From Paenibacillus macerans (GTDB lineage Bacteria; Bacillota; Bacilli; Paenibacillales; Paenibacillaceae): a stretch of 64,000 nt of DNA. The stretch covers positions 1,364,001-1,428,000 of the forward strand of contig NZ_UGSI01000001.1 of NCBI RefSeq assembly GCF_900454495.1, written 5' to 3'. Positions 23,533-32,740 of this stretch are shown here, piece by piece. The position numbers and the translations under genes are program-made. Within the stretch, counting starts at the first letter, position 1; the number at the start of each line of letters is the position of its first letter. The notes beneath the pieces are model-generated. The model worked only from the letters and a program-made list of their open reading frames with translations, had not been told where the DNA came from and made no database searches.

Positions 23533-24621
23533 TCACGCTTCCGGCAGCTTGTCTACCTTTTGGGCGATGTACAGCCGGTAAGCCTTGATCACGATAATTT
23601 TAAGCGTCATATAAAGCGGTATGGCCAGGATCATGCCCAGGATGCCCATGAAATCGCCGGCGATCAACAACAGCACGATCGTAGTTAGCGGATGAATGTT
23701 GATCGTTTTCCCATAAATATACGGAGAAATCAAATTGCCTTCGATCTGTTGGGCGGCAACGACGATGATGATGACCCAAAGCACCATTGACGGCGAAACG
23801 GTAAACGCGACGATAACGCAAGGGATGGCGCCGAGCAGCGCGCCAAAATAAGGAATAAAGTTAAACAGGGCCATGACGATGGCCAGCAGCAGCGGGTACG
23901 GCAAACCGATCAGCCAAAAGCCGATGAAACCCATAACGGCCAGCAGCATGGCGCTGATCATCCGGCCGGCGATGAACCCCTTCAGCATATTGTCGACCTC
24001 ATGGATCACCTGCTCGCCGTCGATCCGGTAACGGACCGGAAGCATCCGCACCAAAGAAGGCGTTACCCTATCGTCTTGTTTCAGCATGTAATACAGAAAA
24101 ATCGGTACGGTCCCCACGATGATCACAAAATTGTTCAAAAAGCTAAACACATGCGATACGTATCCGCTGACCGTATTCAACGCGGAATTGAGGTATTCGG
24201 TCACCTTGTTCATCACTTCCGGACTGCCTTCGCTTGTAACAAACGAAAAATACCGGCTGCGGCGGATTTCGTTCATTTGCTCCTGCAAGCTGGCCATGAG
24301 TTTCGGAACGTTGTTCATGAACTCGAACAGCTGCTTTTGCAGCGGCGGCCAAACGACCATAAAAAAGATCGTAACCACTCCGGCAAAAAGAAGGTAGATC
24401 AACAGAATCGACAGCACCCGGTTCCATTTTTTCCGCTCCAGAAATTGCACGATTGGGCGCAGCAAATAGTAAAGGAACCCGGAAATCGTCAAGGGGACGA
24501 TGAGAATCTGCACCAGGGTGACGAAAGGATTAAAAATGAAACTGACCTTGGACAGCAAATAAATGATCGTCAGCAGCATGATAATCCCCAGCGAAGTGCG
24601 ATAAAAAGGATGCTGCATCAT
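23533..24621 (-). CDS. AI-2E family transporter-like membrane protein
   Basis: 362-residue polytopic membrane protein with the PerM/AI-2E pattern: about seven to eight hydrophobic segments, the loop LYPLLLAIVMALFNFIPYFG-like region (PYPLLLAIVMALFNFIPYFG) and VVAAQQIEGNLISPYIYG. Members have been linked to signal export and to Na+/H+ antiport; the substrate here is unknown. ATG at 24621 follows GGAGGGG. Confidence 0.85.
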   Translation of the reverse strand: MMQHPFYRTSLGIIMLLTIIYLLSKVSFIFNPFVTLVQILIVPLTISGFLYYLLRPIVQFLERKKWNRVLSILLIYLLFAGVVTIFFMVVWPPLQKQLFEFMNNVPKLMASLQEQMNEIRRSRYFSFVTSEGSPEVMNKVTEYLNSALNTVSGYVSHVFSFLNNFVIIVGTVPIFLYYMLKQDDRVTPSLVRMLPVRYRIDGEQVIHEVDNMLKGFIAGRMISAMLLAVMGFIGFWLIGLPYPLLLAIVMALFNFIPYFGALLGAIPCVIVAFTVSPSMVLWVIIIVVAAQQIEGNLISPYIYGKTINIHPLTTIVLLLIAGDFMGILGMILAIPLYMTLKIIVIKAYRLYIAQKVDKLPEA

Positions 24622-24672
24622 AGAAGTTGTCCCCTCCTCTCTTGTGGGAAGATCGTGCGTACACGGCCAATC

Positions 24673-24948
24673 TCATTCCTCCGCCAACGTATCCCAAGCG
24701 GCATCGAGAAGCGCATCGAACCATTCGTCATCCTCTTCGATTCTTGTGTCTACAGCCATGAACTGCTCTTCAATGCCGGGTTCGCTCGCATAATGCAGAC
24801 TGTAATCCCAATCTCCTCCGTCCTTGCTGTAAAAGGCGATTTCATATCCCGCTTTATGGGAGCTTACTTGAAAGACGGTTTTGCCAATGTAGGATCCGTC
24901 CTCCTGTCTCTTCATTTGGGCTTCCACAATCGTTAATTCTTCCATCAT
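24673..24948 (-). CDS. Small acidic hypothetical protein
   Basis: 91-residue acidic protein (MMEELTIVEAQMKRQEDGSY) rich in Asp/Glu at the C-terminus. No known domain is recognised. The start is one of two adjacent ATGs at 24948/24945, behind AAAGGAG. It lies 51 nt upstream of the AI-2E-type gene and may share its mRNA. Confidence 0.6.
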   Translation of the reverse strand: MMEELTIVEAQMKRQEDGSYIGKTVFQVSSHKAGYEIAFYSKDGGDWDYSLHYASEPGIEEQFMAVDTRIEEDDEWFDALLDAAWDTLAEE

Positions 24949-25079
24949 TAGTACTCCTTTACCCGGATTCGCATTTTTTGTCTTGTGTAATGCCTGTACA
25001 ACCTTACTGCAATATCGTACCATGTTTTATGGCAAGATCAATATCGGTATTCGGTACAACAAGAGTAAAGGTGGATTCC

Positions 25080-26429
25080 ATGTCTAAACGCAAAAAAAAC
25101 ATGCTGTCTCCCGCAAAAGTGCTGACCTTCGGATTTGCGCTCACGATCACGATCGGCGCTTTTCTCCTTTCGCTGGGACCGGCTTCGGCCGGAGGCAAAA
25201 AACTGGGGCTGACGGACGCCTTTTTTACGGCGACCTCGGCCACCTGTGTAACCGGACTGGCCGTTGTGGATACGGGAACGCAGTTTTCGCTGTTCGGTCA
25301 AATCGTGATCCTGCTGCTGGTCCAGATCGGAGGTTTAGGTTTTACGACCATCGGCACGCTGATCTCGCTCGCTTTTAATCGCCGCATTTCCTTGCGCGAC
25401 CGTCTCGTTCTGCAGGAAACGCTGAACTACAATGCGATCGGAGGACTGCTGCAGTTAATCATTAAAATTTGCGTCTATACCTTCAGCATCGAGTTCGTCG
25501 GCGCGCTGCTCCTGGCCGCGAGATTTTTTCGGGACATGCCTTTGGGCCAGGCCCTCTACTTTGGCGTGTTTCACAGTGTGTCGATCTTTAACAACGCCGG
25601 GTTTGATTTGTTCGGAAAAATCCACGGCCCGTTCAGCGGGCTGGCGGAATACGCCGGCGATCCGTTTGTCAATATCGTCGTTATGGCGCTCATTGTTCTT
25701 GGCGGAATCGGCTTTATCGTCATTTCCGACTTGGTCAGCTACCGCCGTACGCGCCGGCTGACCCTGCATTCCAAGGTCGTGCTGACCATGACTCTGATCC
25801 TGACGGTGGTCGGGGCGCTGACTATGCTCGCCATCGAATCCTCCAATCCGCATACGCTGCAGCCGATGAGCTGGACGAACCGGACCATGGCCGCCTTTTT
25901 TCATTCCGTCAGTGCGAGATCCGGGGGGCTCAGCACCGTTAGCGTGTCGGATATGGAGCAGTCCAGCCAATTTTTGCTTATTCTGCTGATGTTCATCGGC
26001 GCGGCGCCGGGTTCTACGGGCGGCGGAATCAAGGTGACGGTATTCGCCATTTTGCTGGGAGCCATTTACGCCATGATTCGCGGCAAGGAAGATATCGTCT
26101 TTTTCCGCGAGCGTTTATCCAAAGAATCGATCATCAAAGCGATCACCCAAACCTGGCTGGCCATGTTTCTCGTCGTTTTTGTGGGGATGGCGCTCTCCGC
26201 GCTGGAAGACCATGCCTTTTTGCCGCTGCTGTTCGAGGCGACGTCCGCATTTGCGACCGCCGGCTTAAGCCTGGACTTAACCCCCGAGCTCAGAAACATC
26301 AGCAAATGGATTCTTTGCGCCGTTATGTTCCTGGGACGGATCGGGCCGCTTACGCTCGCATATGCGTTCACGTCGAAATCGAAAAAAGAGCTGCTGCGTT
26401 ACCCCGAAGGGAAAATAATTATCGGCTAA
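25080..26429 (+). CDS. ktrB: Ktr/Trk potassium transporter subunit
   Basis: 449-residue TrkH/KtrB-type K+ channel-like transporter made of four repeats with selectivity-loop glycines: TSATCVTGLAVVD, SIFNNAGFDLFG, SARSGGLSTV and TSAFATAGLSLDL. It needs a cytoplasmic KtrA/KtrC RCK subunit, which is not next to it. ATG at 25080 follows AAAGGTGG. It could equally be called KtrD. K+ uptake through Ktr is c-di-AMP-controlled in Bacillales; no ydaO leader is seen upstream of this gene. Confidence 0.9.
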   Translation: MSKRKKNMLSPAKVLTFGFALTITIGAFLLSLGPASAGGKKLGLTDAFFTATSATCVTGLAVVDTGTQFSLFGQIVILLLVQIGGLGFTTIGTLISLAFNRRISLRDRLVLQETLNYNAIGGLLQLIIKICVYTFSIEFVGALLLAARFFRDMPLGQALYFGVFHSVSIFNNAGFDLFGKIHGPFSGLAEYAGDPFVNIVVMALIVLGGIGFIVISDLVSYRRTRRLTLHSKVVLTMTLILTVVGALTMLAIESSNPHTLQPMSWTNRTMAAFFHSVSARSGGLSTVSVSDMEQSSQFLLILLMFIGAAPGSTGGGIKVTVFAILLGAIYAMIRGKEDIVFFRERLSKESIIKAITQTWLAMFLVVFVGMALSALEDHAFLPLLFEATSAFATAGLSLDLTPELRNISKWILCAVMFLGRIGPLTLAYAFTSKSKKELLRYPEGKIIIG

Positions 26430-26518
26430 AGCGGCCTGGGACCCGGTTTATTACTAAAATCTTGAAGAATGATGTATGATAAAACAATAACCAAATTGTA
26501 AAAAACGGAGGCTAATCC

Positions 26519-27751
26519 ATGTCAGATTTTCAAACAAAATTGGAAAAATACGCTGAGCTGGCCGTAAAGGTCGGCGTAAACATTCAACAAGGCCAAACTT
26601 TGATCATCAACTGTGCGATCGATTCCGCCGAGCTGGTGCGGCTGATCGTGAAGAAAGCCTATGAAACCGGGGCCCGGTTCGTCAAAGTCAACTGGAGCGA
26701 CGACACGGTTACCCGCCTGAGATACGATATGGCTGCTGAGGAATCTTTCCTGGACGAACCGAAATGGTATGCGGGAGAGATGCTCGAGTACGTGGAAAAC
26801 GGCGCTGCCGTCCTGCATGTCATGTCCTCGGACCCCGATTTGCTCAGCGGCGTGTCCACACAGCGGTTAACCAATCACCAGAAAACTTACGGCAAGGCGA
26901 TGAGCAAATATCGGGAAATGCAAATGTCCGATAAATTCAGCTGGTCGATCGTTGCCGTCCCTTCCAAGGCCTGGGCGGCCAAAGTGTTCCCGGATCTTCC
27001 CGCGGAGCAGCAGATCGACGCGCTTTGGGAAGCCATTTTCCGCACCGTCCGTCTGGACCGTCTTGATCCGATCGCGGCCTGGGAAGAGCATATCGCCAAT
27101 CTGAAGCAGAAGTCCAATTATTTAAACGCCAAAAAATATAAGAAGCTTCATTACATAGCTCCCGGGACCGATCTGACGATCGAGCTGCCGGAAGGCCATC
27201 TCTGGGTTGCCGCCGAAAGCATTAACGCCAAAGGGCATACGTTTTTGGCCAACCTGCCCACCGAGGAAGTGTTCACCGCTCCGCTGAAAACCGGCGTCAA
27301 CGGAACCGTGTCCAGCACCAAGCCGTTAAGCTATCGCGGCACGATCGTGGACCGCTTTTCGCTGACGTTCGAAAACGGCCGGATCGTCGATTACAAGGCG
27401 GAAGTCGGCCAGGACGTATTGAAGCAGCTGGTCGAGCTGGACGAAGGCTCCCATTATCTGGGCGAGGTGGCCTTGGTGCCGCACAGCTCCCCGATTTCTC
27501 AGTCCGGCATTCTGTTTTACAACACGCTGTTCGACGAAAATGCCTCCAATCATTTGGCGATCGGCAACGCGTATGCCTTCAATCTGGAGGGAGGAAAATC
27601 GATGTCCAAGGAAGAGCTGGAGCAGCGCGGCCTGAATTCCAGCTTGGCGCACGAAGACTTTATGGTCGGCTCGGCCGAGATGGACATTTTCGGGATTGCG
27701 GAGGACGGCAAGGAAGAACCGATTTTCGCCAAAGGCAACTGGGCTTTTTGA
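26519..27751 (+). CDS. Aminopeptidase, M29 family (AmpS type)
   Basis: 410-residue cytoplasmic metal-dependent aminopeptidase of the thermophilic M29 family, releasing N-terminal residues from peptides. Diagnostic stretches are GTDLTIELPEGH, NLPTEEVFTAP and the metal-binding C-terminus LGEVALVPHSSPI, FYNTLFDENASNHLAIG and SLAHEDFMVGS. Size matches the family (about 410). ATG at 26519 follows ACGGAGG. It is a single gene, ending in a bidirectional terminator. Confidence 0.93.
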   Translation: MSDFQTKLEKYAELAVKVGVNIQQGQTLIINCAIDSAELVRLIVKKAYETGARFVKVNWSDDTVTRLRYDMAAEESFLDEPKWYAGEMLEYVENGAAVLHVMSSDPDLLSGVSTQRLTNHQKTYGKAMSKYREMQMSDKFSWSIVAVPSKAWAAKVFPDLPAEQQIDALWEAIFRTVRLDRLDPIAAWEEHIANLKQKSNYLNAKKYKKLHYIAPGTDLTIELPEGHLWVAAESINAKGHTFLANLPTEEVFTAPLKTGVNGTVSSTKPLSYRGTIVDRFSLTFENGRIVDYKAEVGQDVLKQLVELDEGSHYLGEVALVPHSSPISQSGILFYNTLFDENASNHLAIGNAYAFNLEGGKSMSKEELEQRGLNSSLAHEDFMVGSAEMDIFGIAEDGKEEPIFAKGNWAF

Positions 27752-27772
27752 TTGATCACCGCCAATAAGTAC

Positions 27773-27822
27773 AAAGCAGCCGCCACCTGGAATCGGATTC
27801 CGGATGACGGCTGCTTTTTTTT
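27773..27822. terminator. Bidirectional terminator
   Basis: AAAGCAGCCG / CGGCTGCTTT with TTTTT on the plus strand, between the convergent aminopeptidase and MFS genes. Confidence 0.85.
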
Positions 27823-27832
27823 GTGCGAAACG

Positions 27833-29044
27833 CTACCCGTTGCTTTCGGCCGATACGGCGGCGGCCAGCGCGCTGCCCCGGCTTCGCTGAATGAACACGG
27901 CGAAGATGCTCAGCAGCGCGAGCAGCATCAGAAAGCCGGCCAGCAGCCAGGACGAGGCGTAAGCACCGCCCAGATCCATCGTTTTCCCCATGATCAACGG
28001 CAGAACGGCTCCCCCTACTCCCCCGGATGCGATCAGCAGGCTTGGCGTCGACTCCTCGGCTCCGACCAGCAGCTTATTGGCAAATACGAGCGCGATCGAA
28101 AACAGCCCGGACATAAACAGACCAAACAGCAATATGAGGATATATGTAACGACCTTCCCCCCGGTCAAGGAAAACAGCGCAATCAGCGCAAAGCTGACGA
28201 TGCAGCTCCAGAGCACATAACGGCTGTAGGAGATTTTTTCTGCAATGATGCCGGCGACCAGACGGCCGCAGGTCATCGCGATCCAAAACAGCGTGACGCT
28301 GAACGCCGCAGTTGGTTTATCAAGCCCCAGCTTCTCGATCAGCAGCGACGGCAGGAAGTTGACGAAGCTCATTTCGGTGCCGACGTAAAAAAAGAAAAAC
28401 ACGATAAATACGGCGAGCAGCAGTCCCCGGGCCCCCTGGTACTGCTTCAGCCATCCTCCCTTCTTATCCTGCCGCTTCCCTTTGGCATACAGCGCGCCGC
28501 GGAATTCGCCGAAGTTTCCCCTGCCCCAGGCAAACAGCATGATAAACGCCAAACCGGCCACGACCAGGAACGAAAACCGCCACGCCTCCGCGCGGATGAA
28601 AAATCCCGCGGCCACCGGCATCAACAGCGCGCCCAGCCCGAAAAACACCTCCAGCCGGCTCATGGCGACCGCAGTGCCTTCCGTCACCGCAACGAGAATG
28701 ATCGTGCCGATCACCGCCTCGATCATCCCGAATCCAAACCCCGCCACGGCCCCGATGGCGTACATCCATTCCCAAGGCGGCAGCAGCGAATAGCAAACCT
28801 CCGCAGTGCAAAGCATCCCCGTGGCAATCAACAGTCCGTAAATTTTACCGAATTTGGCCAGCAGCAGCGGCGAAACCAGCACGCCGACCAAAAATCCGGC
28901 GAATTGAGCAAAAATAAGGCTGCCTCCCGCGCTGTAATCTTTGCCGTATTGTTCCAGCAGATTAGGCATCAAAGAGCCGACGACGACATGAGCTAGGCCG
29001 ATCAGCAGGTATGACCAGCATCCCAGCCAGATTAATCTTTTCAT
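27833..29044 (-). CDS. MFS transporter
   Basis: 403-residue permease with about twelve membrane segments and no signal peptide. FAGFLVGVLVSPLLLAKFGK (loop 2-3 region) and FWIAMTCGRLVAGIIAEKIS in the second half are major-facilitator marks of the FucP/sugar-like branch. The substrate is unknown. ATG at 29044 follows GGAGGGAG. Confidence 0.85.
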   Translation of the reverse strand: MKRLIWLGCWSYLLIGLAHVVVGSLMPNLLEQYGKDYSAGGSLIFAQFAGFLVGVLVSPLLLAKFGKIYGLLIATGMLCTAEVCYSLLPPWEWMYAIGAVAGFGFGMIEAVIGTIILVAVTEGTAVAMSRLEVFFGLGALLMPVAAGFFIRAEAWRFSFLVVAGLAFIMLFAWGRGNFGEFRGALYAKGKRQDKKGGWLKQYQGARGLLLAVFIVFFFFYVGTEMSFVNFLPSLLIEKLGLDKPTAAFSVTLFWIAMTCGRLVAGIIAEKISYSRYVLWSCIVSFALIALFSLTGGKVVTYILILLFGLFMSGLFSIALVFANKLLVGAEESTPSLLIASGGVGGAVLPLIMGKTMDLGGAYASSWLLAGFLMLLALLSIFAVFIQRSRGSALAAAVSAESNG

Positions 29045-29232
29045 GTTCTCTCCCTCCGTGCATTACGATGCTCTCCCCGCCCCGAACCTTACGGAGCAGG
29101 TTATATTTTTGACACACCCTTTCTATTGTAATCGATTCCCTTAGGCAGCGTCATCCGTATCACGAACAAATGACAAGTTTGTTTTATTTATGGAAAATAG
29201 TACCTAATCATTGGTTGATAGAGTAAAATGAA

Positions 29233-29261
29233 TAGAGCATCCGAATGACTAGAGCATCCGA
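29233..29261 (+). repeat. Direct repeat upstream of the sigma factor gene
   Basis: TAGAGCATCCGA occurs at 29233-29244 and 29250-29261, 17-nt period, 45 nt before the start codon. The remaining intergenic sequence (29045-29232) shows nothing else I can name. Confidence 0.5.
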
Positions 29262-29306
29262 TAGAGTTACCATAGAATCGTTTTTAGCGGAGATGAGAGG
29301 GAACGC

Positions 29307-29885
29307 ATGCCAAACCGGTTGCAGTGCCTGCTGTCCGCCAATTATTCGGAGTTGGACGAGGACGAGCAAAAACAAGTGTACGAAGCATTTTATGAATGGG
29401 TATACGGCACCATCTATCTTATTGTCAAGGATCATCAGGCCACGGAGGACATCATCCAGGAGGCCTTCCTGAAGGTTATGCTGAAGAAGCCCGTCTTTAA
29501 GGCGGAAGCGAGCTTGCGGGCTTGGCTAAGGACAGTATCCCGCAATATGGCGATCACCTATCTGCGCAAGAACAAAAAGTATATGCAAAATTTGGAGCAG
29601 ACATCCGCCATCGGCGAGTTGGCTGCCGCCTCCTGGAAAGACGGCTCCGTCGAGGACTCGGTAGAGACGAAGCTGATGGAAGAAGCGATCGTTACGTATT
29701 TGCGCCGCTTGAAGCCGGAGTACCGCATCATGGTCGAATACCGCTGGCGGCTGGGGTTAAGCTACAGGGAAATCGCCGATAAGCTGGGCGTTTGCGAAAA
29801 TATCGTCCGGCAGCGGCTGTTCCGCACCCGGGAAGGCATCAAGAAAAAGCTATATAACGAATGGGAAAGAAGCCGGCATACGTAA
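29307..29885 (+). CDS. RNA polymerase sigma-70-family (ECF-type) factor
   Basis: 192-residue sigma factor with region 2 (IYLIVKDHQATEDIIQEAFL followed by KVMLKK...LRAWLRTVSRNMAI) and region 4 (YRWRLGLSYREIADKLGVCE, then NIVRQRLFRTREGIKKKL). Region 3 and 1.1 are absent, as in ECF sigmas. ATG at 29307 follows GAGAGGGA. No anti-sigma gene is adjacent; the next gene is convergent. It may be controlled by transcription, through the direct repeat upstream. Confidence 0.9.
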   Translation: MPNRLQCLLSANYSELDEDEQKQVYEAFYEWVYGTIYLIVKDHQATEDIIQEAFLKVMLKKPVFKAEASLRAWLRTVSRNMAITYLRKNKKYMQNLEQTSAIGELAAASWKDGSVEDSVETKLMEEAIVTYLRRLKPEYRIMVEYRWRLGLSYREIADKLGVCENIVRQRLFRTREGIKKKLYNEWERSRHT

Positions 29886-29899
29886 ACGGAACCAAAACG

Positions 29900-29939
29900 A
29901 GGCTGCCCCTTTAGGTCAAGTTGACCTAAGGGGCAGCCT
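29900..29939. terminator. Long hairpin terminator
   Basis: AGGCTGCCCCTTTAGGTCAA paired with TTGACCTAAGGGGCAGCCT (one bulged base) between convergent genes. Confidence 0.85.
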
Positions 29940-29947
29940 TCTGTATG

Positions 29948-31267
29948 TTATGCGCCGGCCTCTTCCAGCGGCTGAAGCTGCTGCCGGATTAATTTGACGC
30001 GTGAAATTCTCTTGTTGTCGGTTTCTTCCACCACATAAACAAATTCGCCGTATTCCACGGTTTGGCCCACCTGCGGCGGCAAAATCTCGATCCGGGAATA
30101 AAGCCACCCGCCAATCGTATCGTAATCGTCGGAGTCGAGTTCCAGACCAAACCGGTCATTGATCGATTCGATCAGCATGAGTCCGTCCACGGAATAGACG
30201 CCCGGTTCAACCTGCTCGATTCCGGGACGTTCCTCGTCGAACTCATCTTGAATTTCGCCGACGATTTCTTCGACGATATCTTCAAGCGTCACCATGCCGG
30301 AGGTTCCCCCGTATTCGTCGATCAAGATGGCGATCTGCGTTCTTCCCCGCTGCATCCGTTTCATCAAATCGCTGATTTGGATGGATTCCGGGACCGCCAT
30401 GATCGGCCGGATCAGGTCGCGCAAATTCCGGGTATTCGAGCGGATCAAATCTTTAATATGGATAAATCCGATAATATGGTCCTTATCCCGATGACATACG
30501 GGATATCGGGTTCTTGTGCCTTCCAAGGCGATTTCCAGGTTTTCCTCCAGCGAATGCTGGGTATAAAGGCAAATCATTTCGGTCCGGGGAATCATAATTT
30601 CCCGCGCCGTCGTATCGGCGAATTCAAAAATGTTGTCTACAAGCGACATCTCCGTGCTGTCGATCAAGCCGCTTTCGCTGCTTTCCTTCATCATGACCCG
30701 GATTTCTTCCTCCGTATGCACGGAGTCCTGCCCCGAAACCGGCGAAATCTTAAACAGACGCAAGAGGCCGGACGACAGATGGTTCAGAATCCAAATGAAC
30801 GGATACATGATACGGTAAAACAGCAGCATCGGCCAGGCAAACCATAATGTGATGGTTTCCGCCTTGCGGACGGCGATCGTTTTCGGGGAGAGCTCTCCCA
30901 GAACGATGTGCAGGACGGCGATGAGAATAAAAGCAACCGTTAACGAGATGAGATAAACCGGCCTTTCGCCCAGACCCGTCAGTTCAAACAGCGGGCTTAG
31001 CAGCCGGGCCACAACCGGCTCGCCCAGCCACCCCAGCCCCAGCGAGCTGAGCGTGATGCCCACCTGGCACGCCGATAAGTAACCGTCCAGATGATCCAAA
31101 TGCCTTTTTACGATCGCGGCTCTCCTTCGCCCTTCCTCCACCATCGCGTCGATGCGGGAGCTTCGAACCTTGACGATCGCAAATTCGGCGGACACGAAAA
31201 ATCCGTTCAGCAATACCAGCAGCACCATCAGTCCTACATGCAGAAGACTCGGTAAAGGGTCACTCAA
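29948..31267 (-). CDS. HlyC/CorC-family membrane protein (CNNM/UPF0053)
   Basis: 439-residue protein with an N-terminal DUF21 membrane domain (residues 1-190, GFFVSAEFAIVKVRSSRID), a CBS pair (about 210-330, IMIPRTEMICLYTQ; QRGRTQIAILIDEYGGTSG) and a C-terminal CorC_HlyC domain (about 350-430). Relatives export Mg2+ or affect Mg2+/Co2+ balance. The start is TTG at 31267, because an in-frame stop lies shortly upstream. The nearest strong ribosome binding site, GAAGGAGG, is 40 nt upstream across a hairpin. Confidence 0.9.
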   Translation of the reverse strand: MSDPLPSLLHVGLMVLLVLLNGFFVSAEFAIVKVRSSRIDAMVEEGRRRAAIVKRHLDHLDGYLSACQVGITLSSLGLGWLGEPVVARLLSPLFELTGLGERPVYLISLTVAFILIAVLHIVLGELSPKTIAVRKAETITLWFAWPMLLFYRIMYPFIWILNHLSSGLLRLFKISPVSGQDSVHTEEEIRVMMKESSESGLIDSTEMSLVDNIFEFADTTAREIMIPRTEMICLYTQHSLEENLEIALEGTRTRYPVCHRDKDHIIGFIHIKDLIRSNTRNLRDLIRPIMAVPESIQISDLMKRMQRGRTQIAILIDEYGGTSGMVTLEDIVEEIVGEIQDEFDEERPGIEQVEPGVYSVDGLMLIESINDRFGLELDSDDYDTIGGWLYSRIEILPPQVGQTVEYGEFVYVVEETDNKRISRVKLIRQQLQPLEEAGA

Positions 31268-31274
31268 TACGTTT

Positions 31275-31316
31275 CCTATTCCCGCCTATCCAGCGGTGAA
31301 TAGGTGCACCTCCTTC
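31275..31316 (-). promoter_or_regulatory. Hairpin between a strong ribosome binding site and the start codon
   Basis: GAAGGAGG at 31309-31316, then a stem CCTATTC.CCGC / GCGG.GAATAGG (31275-31304), then AAACGTA and TTG at 31267. Folding would bring the binding site within about 12 nt of the start. A promoter TTGACT-N16-TATAAT lies about 150-190 nt upstream of the start. Confidence 0.5.
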
Positions 31317-31504
31317 GCAGTATGGAATTGTACATCATTTTGTATTTTTCATCTATATGGAGCAGCGTCAACTTCCCAATGGATTCATCTCCCTTTCAGC
31401 ATATTTCGGCATAAACCATGATTACTATTAATTATATTATTATACACTACACAGTCAAACGCTTCGGTATGACACCGGTACCGGCGCGGCGGCCGCAAAA
31501 ATGA

Positions 31505-31530
31505 AAAGAACCCCCTTTCGCGAGGGGGCC
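31505..31530 (-). terminator. Terminator of the cwlJ-gerQ operon
   Basis: CCCCCT and AGGGGG pair around a 6-nt loop; the minus strand continues GTTCTTTTC. Confidence 0.7.
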
Positions 31531-31536
31531 CTAATC

Positions 31537-31986
31537 TCATCTTGTAGGCGGCGGGGCGCCGATGGTGCCGGGATATTGATAATACAAAGGTTCATCAAAC
31601 GTGGCAAAGTCAAGGTTGACCATGAGCAAAATGATCCGCCGGCCGGTGGCCGGTTCGCTGATAATGATATGGTCGCGGCCGGCGGCTTCGAGAACGCCTT
31701 TAAATATTTTGGCATTCCATTCCCGGTTGTTTTCGTATGTCATATAAAAGGTGCCGACTTTCCCCAGATTCAGGCGTAAAATATTTTCAATGTAGGATTG
31801 CTCAAACGTCGGAATGGCCGAAGGCACTACCGTGCCGCCGGGCGTCATCGGACTGCCGCTCGGCACTTGCGGCGGGACGACTGCCCCGCCTCCCATCGGA
31901 GCCGCAAAACCCGCCCCCCCGGTTTGGGCCGGAGCGGTGTTGTAGCCGGCGGGATAGGCAGCCGGCCGGTAAGACTGGGTAAACAT
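31537..31986 (-). CDS. gerQ: Spore coat protein GerQ
   Basis: 149-residue coat protein: a Pro/Gly/Ala-rich N-terminus followed by the conserved GerQ core QSYIENILRLNLGKVGTFYM ... FKGVLEAAGRDHIIISEP ... RIILLMVNLDFATFDEPL. GerQ is crosslinked in the coat and keeps CwlJ in place for Ca-DPA-triggered cortex lysis. The start is ATG at 31986 behind GAGGAGG. It is directly downstream of cwlJ on the same strand, a pairing that matches the functional link. Confidence 0.93.
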   Translation of the reverse strand: MFTQSYRPAAYPAGYNTAPAQTGGAGFAAPMGGGAVVPPQVPSGSPMTPGGTVVPSAIPTFEQSYIENILRLNLGKVGTFYMTYENNREWNAKIFKGVLEAAGRDHIIISEPATGRRIILLMVNLDFATFDEPLYYQYPGTIGAPPPTR

Positions 31987-32048
31987 GTATCGATTCCTCC
32001 TCAATTTACTTGCTTAGGTTTCACTTTCTTAGCCGTGCCTAAGTACGC

Positions 32049-32471
32049 TTAATAAACGCCCGGGCAATTTTGCGCGCTGGGGGCAAAGAAGCAATGCGAT
32101 TTGAAACGCCCGGTATTCTGCTGATTGTACCAGGTCCCCGGGCAATTGCCGGCGGGCCTGAAGAACCACAGCGCATTGGACGCTGGCCGTATCCGCTCTC
32201 CGCCTATCACCCTCCGGGCTAAACGGATATCCCGATCGCGGGCCCTTTGGTAGAAGTATCCTTTTTGCGTCGCTTCAAAGCCGCCTGGGGATTGAAACAC
32301 CATTTGCTTCATTAGGCGTATATTCTGAAAATCAAGGCAATTGCCCAGTATCCGGTTAACGCCTACGTTCCCAACCATCAGCATCCCTTGCTCCCCCTCG
32401 CCTTCCGCTTCCGCGCGCATAAGGCGCGCCAGCAGCTTGACGTCTTCCGAGTTTGCTTTAATGACCGCCAA
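32049..32471 (-). CDS. cwlJ: Spore cortex-lytic enzyme CwlJ
   Basis: 140-residue SleB/CwlJ-type hydrolase that degrades cortex peptidoglycan during germination. LLARLMRAEAEGEGEQGMLM contains the catalytic Glu region. GYFYQRARD, LWFFRPAGNCPGTWYNQ and RFKSHCFF are family marks. The start is TTG at 32471 behind AAGGAGG, giving the usual CwlJ length; a longer open frame upstream lacks similarity. No signal peptide is present, as is normal for CwlJ. Confidence 0.93.
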   Translation of the reverse strand: MAVIKANSEDVKLLARLMRAEAEGEGEQGMLMVGNVGVNRILGNCLDFQNIRLMKQMVFQSPGGFEATQKGYFYQRARDRDIRLARRVIGGERIRPASNALWFFRPAGNCPGTWYNQQNTGRFKSHCFFAPSAQNCPGVY

Positions 32472-32740
32472 TCCCGTCCCTCCTTCCTCCCTACTTGACG
32501 CTATATTGTATGTGCGAATGCCTATCCGGGTGTCTAATCCCCTAAAAACAGCCTTGTCAATAGCTGCAAGCGGATTCATCTTGTGAATACGATTACAATA
32601 TTGAACATTTTGTGGCTATTTCTATGGACGCGCTTACACGAATAGCATATACTGTTAAGTAAATAAATGTTTTTTATATGGTTTTGGTGATTTCTTTATA
32701 AAGCGTTTTGCTTCACAACACCTTTTAGGAGGTTCCCCAC

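Noticed and set aside
24001..24936. Open frame of 311 codons on the plus strand
   Set aside because: Mirror of the AI-2E-type membrane gene; His/Gln-rich, no ribosome binding site.
27752..28996. Open frame of 414 codons on the plus strand
   Set aside because: Opposite the MFS gene, with Gln/Arg/Pro-rich low-complexity translation. The minus-strand membrane protein is clearly real.
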